Shown here: one piece after another, positions 11,901-21,674 of the stretch
How positions within the stretch are numbered: the first letter of the stretch is position 1
Layout of the letters: every line of letters begins with the position of its first letter
Origin: Arctopsyche grandis
Taxonomy: Eukaryota; Arthropoda; Insecta; Trichoptera; Hydropsychidae
Assembly: GCF_051622035.1 (NCBI RefSeq)
Contig: NC_135360.1
Location: 29,219,206 to 29,283,205 of the forward strand
Direction of reading: 5' to 3'
Length of the DNA stretch: 64,000 nt
Notes under the pieces: generated by a model
What the model was told of the DNA's origin: nothing
Seen by the model: the letters and a program-made list of their open reading frames with translations, nothing else
Database searches by the model: none
Program-made: the position numbers and the translations under genes

Positions 11901-13111
11901 AAATCGATCGTAGCAATAAACCAGTTGGCTATCACTGTATTAAAATTAGATTTTATCGTTGTTTCTGGGTGACGGTGGTCGATTCTTTGAAAATTCACCG
12001 GTAATAATAAGCCATTTTACGTCATTTTAGGTTTAATGTTATGGTGATTGCGCTCCAGTCGAATATACTTGTAGTATTTGAACAGTCGCGTGCAACGGGA
12101 CAGTTTTGCCTTCAACCTATAATTTTATATCAATTTTTCGTGAAACACAGACTTCTTAAAACGGCCTGTAAAAGGCACTATTTTCGTTTTGTCCGTGTGT
12201 AATTTACGCATGCGGGGTTTATCGCGTCTTGTGCCCTTTTATTCAATTTTCATGATTCCTTCTGTGTTTCACCACACTTGTGCTCATACATGGTGAAATT
12301 CACAATAAAAATAGAGGAAAGTAAGATTATGTTACAATATGAATTGAAATTTCAATGGAATTCACTGTTATTTTAATACCGAATTTCACATTTACGTGAT
12401 TTCTATAATATTATAATACTATGAATGTACATATTTATGTATGTATATATTAAATTTCTAATAATATGTGAGCCCTTGAGATATGCGATTATTTTTATAT
12501 TTTATTTTTATTTTAAACGTCTTTCACAATATTTAGCTAAGAAAAATTAATCCAAAACAATTTCCCTTCGTTACGACTTCTTTGACTTGTTTATGAATTG
12601 TCTGTCATTTTCATCTTTCCCTAGAGTTATTTTTCAAGTAAAATATATATAAACTGACACTTCCATTTGATAAATAGTCATTATATATGTTATGTTACTT
12701 GACATTAAGCTGAAGCTACTAGAACTATTCCAGTTCAAAAGGCTTCAGAGGCTTCGAGAACTAACATTAAAAATCTCGATTCTCTAGATTAAAAGTACTA
12801 CTTTCGGTTGATGTGAAAATATTCTATCAACCTATCATAACTATCACATGTAAAAAAATTCAGTTCAATTCGTTTTGTGGCTAATAATTGAATCCAAAAA
12901 TTCAATACCAAAAAATTACAACGTTTCAGTATTTTATATCAAGTTTCAATTTGATGGAATTAATGGTGTTAAAATTATCTGCAAAAAAAACGGACACACA
13001 TACGTATTTTTAAAAACCATGGAAAACTGACCAGTCATCAATTGAGTTCAAATCAGTCATAATTTTGAGGCCGAATTTTGACTGATTTCGAATGAATTTT
13101 GACTGAAAAAT
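8944..13111. other. 4.2-kb unique region, no gene seen
   Basis: Mostly AT-rich. A GC-richer, simple-repeat-free patch lies at about 9870-10200 and another at 11080-11570. The frames at 10060-10281, 10819-11055 and 11112-11306 have no domain, no flanking splice pattern and no repeat match. The patches could be conserved non-coding elements. Confidence 0.4.
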
Positions 13112-13520
13112 CAGCAGTATAGATCAATGGTTAGCATTTAATATTATAATTTAAATTGTGTGGTCACGGGTTTTATCCCGTATGCTGCTGGCCAGACTTT
13201 GGATATGTGTCATTGGATATGTGGATATTTATCTGATTTCATTGAAATGGTTCCAACAAATAGGTAACCCTGTCCTAAGCCATTCGGGAAAATTCAAGTT
13301 ATTCAGAGCATCAAGATTTTCGCTGGTTAGAAATATCTGCAAATATATGTCCATAGATGTCCCTGTGGCTGTTAATCGTTTGACCATAGATGTTGTATTC
13401 GATAAATGGGTGTAACGACACCTGTTTAAATAATTCTTAATGTATAGTATAGCACACTTGTCGCGTTGGAGCAATCTGTTAGACGAGTGAATGCATATGC
13501 TTGATTGAATAAATAAAATA
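13112..13520 (+). mobile_element. family-3 SINE, diverged
   Basis: It has a degenerate tRNA-like head (CAGCAGTATAGATCAATGGTTAGC), a B-box-like GGTTTTATCCC, remains of the shared central domain (CTGATTTCATTGAAATGGTTCC) and the family-3 tail hairpin ACTTGTC...GACGAGT at 13456-13489 with an A-rich end. The frames at 13158-13474 lie inside it. Confidence 0.7.
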
Positions 13521-14691
13521 TGTATATAGATAAGGTCATAACTTAATATACCTACATAGATTTGGAAAAGTTTAAAAAAAATATTTTAAGATGAAGAAAT
13601 TTCAATAGTAAGCTACCAATTTGGTCATTAAAAATAATATGTCAAACATCATCAAGTTTGAGGTAATCTATCTATGAAATTGAATCATGAATTATAATAT
13701 TTATTTGTGATTCTTGCCGTATTTTGATAAGAAGCTATGTTGTTATTAAAAAGGAGACAGGAATTTCAATCGACTTACTAAGAATTTAAATAACACAATT
13801 AATTTAATAAGAACACATTTCATTTTCATTACGCTGTAAAATTCTCATTACTTTGAGGGTTAAAATATATTTTGCTAACTTAGTTTTTAGCGTAGGTAGT
13901 ATAAATCCTTATATTATACGAGCCTAGTATGATAATGTTATGAGACTAAAATTAATTAAATAGCTTAATTTTACCCTTATAATTCATAATTCAAAAGTCC
14001 CTAGAGATTTGTCTCGCGACTTTGTATTATAAAGGCGCGCCTTTCCATGGCAATACTTCATAAAAACACTGCACACATATTTTTAAATGCAAAGACGAAA
14101 AGTTAGATAGCATCTAATTATAATTACATACATACAAACGCCGAAAAAAAAATGAATCGACCCGAATAAAAACGAGTGTGGGCTGCAGATTAGACTCGTA
14201 TAAATAAAATTAACGATATACATATGGGAGCGTGTGTGTGTAATTGCCGTTTGTGGTTTAAATTTCACGTTAAGGTAAACACATTAAATCTTTTAGAAAA
14301 AAAACTGCTTTTAATCCGAAAGCGGAAGCTGAAAATGATAAAGATTTTCATTTTTATATTTTTTATGGATAGTTTGGATCCCGCCGAGCTCTCTGGCTCG
14401 TATCAAAGTGATTCCAGTTATTAATTTGCGCGGAAAACTTCCCGGTGAGCTTTTCCCGTTTACTCGGGAGGGTAAATGCTCGGGCTGTTTACCCACGCGA
14501 GCATGTCGACAAGTGAGCCCTTACCCAGAATTTGTTCCCGATTTAATGACTATTTAACTTTTAAAACTCGCCAAGGCGACTGGGTGAATTTAAAGCCGCT
14601 TCTACTGAGCTCATTGTAGACCGGAAGTGCGATTTATGCACCACTTTGAAGCATCACCGAGTACCCTCGAACAAACACGTTCATATAGCCA
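13521..14691. other. unique region with a GC-richer patch
   Basis: 14370-14650 is GC-richer than its surroundings and free of simple repeats. No gene or shared repeat seen. Confidence 0.4.
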
Positions 14692-15545
14692 GCAGTATGG
14701 CTTAATGTTAGCGTGTATTTTTAGCACCAAGTTATCAGTGGTTTCGATCTGCCATACTGCGGGTTAGATTTGGGGGTATTTGTGACTCCAAATCGATCGT
14801 TTCTTATCAGGGTTTGCCAATTTTATCTGATCATTGTTTTTTTTTTTTTTTTTTTCATACCAGGAAGGCATTACAGGTAAACCCCAATGCGCCTTCCTGG
14901 CCAATTACAAACAATACAGCATTTTTTTTTATTATATACATAAGTCGCTAAATTACGAGACACTGACTTAAACTCGATAATTAACGAGACATCTATGAAT
15001 TGTACATACATTTTATTGTAATATTTACATTAATCATACTCAAATAGTGGTGACATAGTGGGTAGGAAGGATTTTTAGCCAATTTTTAATCGGGAATCGT
15101 TTCAACAATGAAATCAGAGAAAATTGGCAAACTCTGATAGGAAACGATCGACCAGGAGTCACAAATCCTGGTCTGACCAGCAGCATTACAGATATACTCA
15201 GAAAAATTCTTTTCAATCGAGGTCAGCTCAAGGGATCGAACCCGGCTTGTTGAAACGGTTCCTAAAAATTGGCAAAAAATCATCTTTCCTGTTGTCACAA
15301 ATCTTCTGTATTTATTGTGTGAATAATTTGTAAAAATTACGTACAAAATCTAAATCCATAGATGTCTCATTGTATTAATTCTGTAATTAATTAATTAATT
15401 GTTATTTCGCATTCTTCAACTTCTGGAAATACAGTGATTTATGTAATAATAAAATGCTGCATTGTTTGTAATTAATTTTCCAGGAAGGCGTATTAGTCTA
15501 GTCTTCCTGTCAAGCCTTCTTGGTATATCTATGTAAAAATAAAAA
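14692..15545 (+). mobile_element. family-1 SINE split by another SINE
   Basis: Head and first half of the central domain are at 14692-14837 (CAGCAGTATGGCTTAATG..., B-box-like GGTTTCGATC, ...CTGATCATTG). The sequence resumes at 15246 (TTGTTGAAACGGTTCC), continues through the conserved 3' body, and ends in the tail hairpin (15480-15523) and (AAAAATA)n. The gap is filled by the minus-strand SINE at 14838-15243. Confidence 0.8.
14838..15243 (-). mobile_element. family-1 SINE nested in a SINE, 5'-truncated
   Basis: A T-run of about 20 (its A-tail) at 14837-14855, tail hairpin at 14860-14900, central domain at 15105-15165. It stops at GGGATCGAACCCGG, so its extreme 5' head is missing compared with 51808-52278. 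That truncation fits incomplete reverse transcription. Confidence 0.8.
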
Positions 15546-15637
15546 TAAAATAAATAAAAATATATCACATAAAAGCACTTCTAATACATACCAGTTACTT
15601 CTCAATTGTCTGAACCACTTGTTTTTATATAAAACTA

Positions 15638-15870
15638 GTGTTGTGACCGTTGAATTTTCAACGGGTTTTTTCGGAAAGAAAATTGATACAAGTGTAGTAA
15701 TAATTAATCGGAATCGGAACTGAAACAGAAATCGAGAATCCGGAACTGGAACTGAAAAAAGAATACGGATCTGGAACTGAAAAATAAATCTGGATCCAGA
15801 ACTGGAAAAAAATCCGGAACTGAAACTGAAAAAGGAATCGAAATCGATATAATAATGGTTTTTTGAAATC
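15638..15870 (+). repeat. ACTAGTGTTGTG repeat with GGAACTG-type array
   Basis: It opens with ACTAGTGTTGTGACCG and a hairpin (CCGTTGAATTTTCAACGG), as at 4051. From about 15710 comes a degenerate array of CGGAACTGGAACTGAAA-like units. The Phe/Gln/Ser-rich minus-strand frames across it are translations of this array, not proteins. Confidence 0.65.
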
Positions 15871-15911
15871 TCCATACTTGTCCACGCATCCGCCACATAT
15901 ATACATACACA

Positions 15912-16040
15912 TTTGAATATTTGTGACTCCAAGTCGATAGTTTCTTATCAAAGTTTGCCAATTTAGTTGATTTCATTGTATAAACGGTTCCTCCATCAAA
16001 TTGGCAAAAATCATCCTACCCGCTATGTCACAAATACTGA
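15912..16040 (+). repeat. SINE central-domain fragment
   Basis: Contains TTGTGACTCCAAGTCGATAG, TTTGCCAATTT and AAACGGTTCC in the order of the SINE central domain; head and tail are missing. Confidence 0.6.
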
Positions 16041-16184
16041 ATTTGATTTATTTACTTTTAAAACATCCCGTATTCTGCGCGCGCACATTAATACGGGAGG
16101 AAAAGCCTGTTCCTCTTGTTCCTGTTGTATCCTGCTCGCGCAAATTAAGTGAGTATGTACCGTTTATCATGCACCATTTTTTTT

Positions 16185-16255
16185 AGATCTTTCGACTTAA
16201 GATCTTTCGATTTTCGATCTTTGCCTTCCGATATTTGCGTTTTCTGCAATTTAAC
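16185..16255 (+). repeat. degenerate tandem repeat, GATCTTTCGACTTA type
   Basis: Four to five units of 14-16 bp: GATCTTTCGACTTAA, GATCTTTCGATTTTC, GATCTTTGCCTTCC, GATATTTGCGTTTT. It has the same layout as the GGACA arrays but different words. Confidence 0.65.
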
Positions 16256-17259
16256 ATTCTGTCTCGTCACGTAGACCCATTTTTAATATACATACATATA
16301 CCCTTTTTTAATTCTTCGTTGAGATAAATCGATTGGTTGGAGGCACAGGACATTGTATAAATTCAATTTATATTTTTATTGCACGTTCTCTTGATCTAAA
16401 TTTCCACTAGATCCAAAGATGGCAATGCGAAATTTACGTGTTTCATACATACATATGTAGTCATAAGAATTTAGACGAGTACACATTCCAAATCCGAATG
16501 AATAGGAATCACCTGGGGTAGGTGTATATGTATGTATGTATGCACATGTATTTGCATATTATGAGCGTTGAGAAAATTTTAGCATTATGTAGATTAAGTA
16601 TCGGTGATATTGCGCGAAACCGGTGTAAATTTTGTGCAATATTTCTCGAGAGGGCTCGTTATACGACATTGCTTGAATATGTCACGGATAGCGATCTGTA
16701 GATTGAATGAAAGGTAAAAAAGTGCCATGTTTATTCAAGTGGAATTACGGTAATGAAAATAAAATTTAGGCATAAAACGCCGTCGAAATCAAGATTGAAG
16801 TTGGCAATATTAAGTATATAAAATGTGTCGTAAAAGCTTTCATATTTTCATTGAAGAAATTACGCAAACTCCATACAAAGGTTCTCAATCGAATGCGTCA
16901 TTTTGTATATGTTATGAAATAAACTGTTAAATTATATATTTATATATTACGTCTTGAAACGCAATTAATATTATTTGATGATTTTGTCTGAATTCTAAAA
17001 TGATAGCTTTTTCAAAAAGTTAAATTAAATTACGATTAAAACTCTGTTATTATTGACGTGTTATTGACGTGCCATTTATATAGGGTCATATACATATATC
17101 TATGTGTGTACGTTTCATAAAAAAATTGTTTTTGTAGATTGAGAGGTCATTAGAGATAAAAATTAATTGAAAGCTTTCAGGAAGTGAAATATTTTCTTTC
17201 GATAAAATCCATTCAAAAAGTTGAAGAACGGCCAAAAAGTACGAGCATATACATATATT
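16256..17259. other. unique AT-rich region
   Basis: Short TATG microsatellites near 16530. Nothing else recognisable. Confidence 0.4.
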
Positions 17260-17452
17260 TTGATTTTTAAATGCTTTTTATTATTACGAAATTATGTTCA
17301 CAATACATCTTATATCTATTTTAATTAATACTGATTTACTGATCATTTTCTGTTTTATAATTTTAATTTAATTTTGTTAGTAATCATAGTATTATATTAT
17401 TCTAATGTTAATGTGCAGCATAATAGGAAAAAGAGCTCAAAAACCTATTGAC
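17260..17452 (-). mobile_element. 5'-truncated Jockey-like LINE, 3' UTR only
   Basis: Matches 27402-27595, the 3' end of the LINE that encodes a reverse transcriptase at 27793-28494, including AGTAATCATAGTATTATATT. Only untranslated 3' sequence is present, as expected for a heavily 5'-truncated insertion. Confidence 0.75.
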
Positions 17453-17565
17453 ATATACATATGTATATCTTTACATATTTATGTGTAATGAATGAATTTC
17501 GAAAATACCATTTATTTCAGCACGATTTTCTTTAAAATTTGGTTTGTGAATGTCATTAAAATCAG

Positions 17566-17640
17566 GGCTGTGGAGTTACTTCAAAATTAGCCAACTCCAA
17601 TTCCGACTACGACTCCAACTCCAAATCCAATTCCAACTTA
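17566..17640. repeat. GGGCTGTGGAGT / GACTCCAACTCC hexamer repeat
   Basis: CAGGGCTGTGGAGT is followed by degenerate ACTCCAA/GACTCC hexamers. This resembles DNA-transposon termini of the GGGCTGTGGAGTCGGAGTC kind that I recall from many animals. No second end is seen. Confidence 0.5.
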
Positions 17641-17987
17641 AATGACTTAAATAGGATCGACTTTCTTGCCGACGTATAAAATTGTTAGTTATAATGATAA
17701 CTAAAAATAAAACTATCACTGTTTGATCTGTGTGTACATATGTAGCTTGTAGTGGTTAGAAAGTTTGTTTTGGAGAAATAAACAATGAAATTTGAGGTTA
17801 TGGGTAGCTGTTGAACTAATTGTATGTGATGTATGTATGTAAGCTTATTGTAAGAAACTAAATGTATGTAAGCTTATGAGATCTTATGAGATCATACATA
17901 CATATGAGAGTTAAAACTATAAATATTTATATATTAGAGATAACGAGAACCTATAGAGCAAATTTTATAAAATATAGAGTGAATTAT

Positions 17988-18270
17988 AGGCGTTTAAACA
18001 ATTAAAATCTGATATGGCCATATCACGGCGAAAAGGTTGAAGATTATGGTAGCTTGCAAGACGTCACCGTAACCAAAATTGTGGATATTTGATACGCATT
18101 GTATACGATATTTTATCTCCAACGTAATGGCAGACGATACCTTAACGTATAGTGATGACCAAAATGAGCAATATTGCAAAGTATGAAAACGATCGGATAA
18201 GAGATAAGAGATATAAAAAATGACATCTTACACGAAAACCATGTGAACTGTATAAGAGGTAAGTAAAAAA
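17988..18270 (+). repeat. interspersed repeats R1 and R2 side by side
   Basis: 18060-18200 matches 44950-45110 and, inverted, 595-665 (GTATGAAAACGATCGGATAA). 18195-18265 (AGATATAAAAAATGACATCT...) matches 56060-56130 and the interior of the MITE at 34015-34210. No gene is implied. Confidence 0.6.
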
Positions 18271-18299
18271 TTGGAACGCTTACGGATCGAACACAAAAC

Positions 18300-18396
18300 C
18301 GACGCATTTTTTTTATTTATTTTGTATTTAATAACTTATGTAATATGCCAACACCCTTGTGATGATATTTCATCGGGTACAACACTAGTTATTTTA
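18300..18396 (-). repeat. ACTAGTGTTGTACCCG repeat start, inverted
   Basis: On the minus strand it reads ACTAGTGTTGTACCCGATGA, the same opening as at 4051 and 15638. The body is diverged. Confidence 0.5.
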
Positions 18397-19274
18397 TACT
18401 TTTATATTTATAAATAGATTTAAAGCATTTTTAAATGTGACATATTTTTGTACACATCCTCATGGTATGTTAAATTATATACACTTAGGTATAATAATAA
18501 AAAAGAATCGTAATTAACTACGTATAGAATATTATTATCATTGCAATTGTGCTTATAACAAAAAGTGTTTACCCATAGCACGAACACGCGATTACAGTCA
18601 AGCTGATTTTGCGGTTGCACGATGGTTGCGCATTATCGAAATATTGTTTATTAAGTATAAGATAATACGCTATGCGATAGTAGAAATAGTTTTACTTCAA
18701 AAATCAAAAGAAGGAAATGAGATTTTTAAATTTAAAACATTTGAGAAAAGCGTTGATTCAATTTTAAATATCTACCCATAATCTATCCCCTGTCGTTTAT
18801 GGGACGTCGTGGATTGAGAATCAGCGGTGTCGTTTTTAGATAGCACCAGGGGTTGTCAACCGAGACTGGCAGTGCCTGTATCCCGAATTAAAGCTGGAAG
18901 ACAAATGTTCTGGAGGTGGCGGCTCTGTGTTTGAACACTTGTTAAACGGTGAACTGCCGCGACTAAACGTTGACTAATGAACGCAAGATTTTAGATAGCC
19001 GGCAGGGAGTTTGTTTCTGAACAACACAGCTTTCAGAAAAATCGACACTTTCGACTAGATACTCCCCTTTTCCCTCCCTAAGAGTCTTATCTATCTACAT
19101 GTTTGTATGTCCTGGTTAAAGGATCTTCACTGTATACTTACATAATTTTATGCAAATATCTATAGTCGAACATGGGCTGTATGGAAGTCAATGGGCCAAT
19201 ATCACTTCTTCCAAATATACCCTACTTGTAATATCGATGATGTTTTAAATTTGCTTAAACTTTATAAGTATATA
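18397..19274. other. unique region with a GC-richer patch
   Basis: 18790-19080 is GC-richer. No gene or repeat recognised. Confidence 0.4.
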
Positions 19275-19807
19275 ACCAGCAGCGTGGTCTAGTGGTGAGT
19301 GTTGTATTCTTTCGTGCAGTGTGTCACGGGCTAGATTCTCACTAGAGTCTCGTTGTTGGCCAACACTTTATTCGTCAAGGTCGATCGTTTCTTATCAGAA
19401 TTTGACAATTTTTCTGATTTTCATTGAAACGGTTCCTGTAAAATTAGCTTTTCCTCTCCAATTTTCTATTGCAAACCTTAAGTTATTGTTATATTTCAGG
19501 TTTCGCCAGATTTCTCTCCATAGATGTATCTGTGGTTGTTTGTTGAATGTAAAAATTCGTTTTGTTTCATGAATAATGTTATTGATCGTATTGTATACGA
19601 TGTTTGTAATATCTGACCATAGATGTCAGGTATTGTTTCGATTTACATGCGTATGTATGTAATAATTATGTATTTAGATGTCTAATTATGTATTTAGATG
19701 TTAATTATGAATTATGCGTCTTATGAGTCTTAATCTGTTTAGCATACTCGCCGCTTTGGAGCAATCTGTTAGGCGAGTGTGCATGATTAATTGAAAAATA
19801 AAAATTT
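19275..19807 (+). mobile_element. family-3 SINE, near complete
   Basis: It has a tRNA-like head (CCAGCAGCGTGGTCTAGTGG, an A-box-like start), a weak B box near 19330, the central domain (GGTCGATCGTTTCTTATCAG at 19380), a body shared with 13300-13480 (CCATAGATGT...), and tail hairpin ACTCGCC...GGCGAGT at 19746-19778 with an A-rich end. Confidence 0.8.
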
Positions 19808-20007
19808 AAGTACATATACACGGTTGATAGGCGTAAATATATTATACATACTTGGTTAAATAGCTTAAAATATACATGTGATTTTACGTCACTTTACGAA
19901 AAAGTACTGTCGTCAAAACCGAAATAATACTTCATTAAATAAAGGTAAAGTAGGAATGACATTTTTTGAAAATAATAATAAATTGGAAACAAACAACGAG
20001 GCCTTAA

Positions 20008-20533
20008 GAGGGCTGCACACCCGAAACCTTAATTTTGTTACCGTTCCTTTCTTCGATATATATATTGAGTGTATGTATATATTGAGTGAATGCGACAATA
20101 TATATATCAATATATATATATTGAGTTAATGCAACAGTTGCGCTTCGACCAGATAAAACGTATTTTAAATTGACAAAATCGAGGTTTCGTATTCTCCTAT
20201 TTTCTCCTCCAAAACTGGACCAATTTTTAAAAAAATTTCATCATCGGTATGAGAAAGATACTTTATGTGCATCTATCGGCGTATTTTTTTTTAAATCGAC
20301 CGTTAAATAAGCACGCTGGACTCGTTTCGTGGGTGTAAAAAAGAGGCGATTTTATAGATGTTTGGCGGCTCCTAGCTCCTATAAAAAATAATTAATCAAA
20401 AAAATAAAACGATAGATGCACCCCCAATGGTGGATATCCATAGCATATTAAAAAATAATTTCTCTATTGCCATAATTGAGGAAGGGAGAAGTATAATACG
20501 TTTGTATGGACAAGGCGCTGCTGTCCAGCCCTC
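20008..20533 (-). mobile_element. TTAA-flanked MITE, copy 2 (inverted)
   Basis: Intact TTAA on both sides (20004-20007, 20534-20537), terminal GAGGGCTG/CAGCCCTC, and end-to-end similarity to 2271-2798 in the opposite orientation. Confidence 0.88.
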
Positions 20534-20537
20534 TTAA

Positions 20538-20935
20538 TATGTTGCATTCTCGATCGATTGTTCGACAGATGATTCACAATATTTAATTCTGAAAACAAAC
20601 CAGATGTAATTAAGAAATGTGGGTTACTTAGGATGTTTCTGATAGCAAAAAAATAAAAAAAATATTCTCATCATTTCAAGACATACATATAGTTATAATT
20701 TAAAAATTAAACATATGTTTTTTTATCCATACTTTGTTCCCTGTTCTAAAAGTCACGGCTCACCACTGGACAGTAATAGAGTTAAACTATTGATACTTAT
20801 AATGACTAACTATTCTCATTCTAATTATGTATATCCATTGTTTTTACTACATAAAGCTTATGATATATTGTCAAATCGTTGTGAATGTATTTAAATCTTA
20901 GAGTCTTCATACGTATGTGCATATGTATAATTTAT
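20538..20935. other. unique AT-rich spacer
   Basis: Nothing recognisable. Confidence 0.4.
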
Positions 20936-21150
20936 AAAAATTATGTCCACAATCTAAATCCATAGATGTCTCAATGGATTAATTCTGTAATTAATTAATT
21001 GTTATTTTGTGTTCTTCAACTTCAGGAAATACAGTGATTTATGTAATAGTAAAATGCTGCATTGTTTGTAATTAATTGTCCAGGAAGGCGCATTGGGGTC
21101 TTCCTGTCAAGCATTCCTAGTATACATATATTTATGTAAAAATAAAATAA
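20936..21150 (+). mobile_element. family-1 SINE, 3' half
   Basis: Matches 15330-15545: body with AATACAGTGATTTATGTAAT, then tail hairpin at 21080-21119 and an A-rich end. Head and core are absent. Confidence 0.75.
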
Positions 21151-21239
21151 ATATGTATTCGAGAGTGATCGAATTGAGGTCTGGATGACGCCGAGCATTT
21201 CAATGCTTGTTATGATTTCGTAGCTGTACATATTTATAT

Positions 21240-21570
21240 GGGGTTTTCAATGTCAACAAAATTATCATAATGAAAACATATTTACACAGTAGTAAGTAAA
21301 ATACCGCATTATCATGAAACCTCATTGAAACATCAGGAAAACAATCAGAATTGTAAAAAGGGATAGTTTACTGCATTGCATTATAAAACCGAGGTATGTT
21401 CGTTATTATTTTATAGTTATGTATTTACGTTTGTGGTTTTTCAATGTTAATGAATTTATCACAATGAAAACATATTTGTGGATAGTCAGTTGAGATACGT
21501 TTATCTATAACTGGTGATGATTAAAGGATCTTTGTAATACGCCAGTCATTGCTGGGATTCTGTCCAACAA
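21240..21570 (+). promoter_or_regulatory. probable promoter / 5' UTR of the Kelch gene
   Basis: A diverged direct repeat of about 42 bp (21243-21285 and 21434-21476, both with AATGAAAACATATTT) lies upstream. A TATA-like TTATAAAA is at 21381. A 5' UTR exon ends at 21570 before a GTAAGT donor (21571); the acceptor TTGCAG ends at 21646. The transcription start is not determined. Confidence 0.45.
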
Positions 21571-21674
21571 GTAAGTCTTGCTATATTCTAATTTACGCTT
21601 TTTCATATTGAACATGTCCAATTTGCAATTTCATACCATCTTGCAGGAGAAGACTTGTGAGAAAACTAAGCGAG

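Noticed and set aside
15510..15976. Overlapping Phe/Ser/Gln-rich minus-strand frames
   Set aside because: They translate a degenerate GGAACTGAAA array and have no domain.
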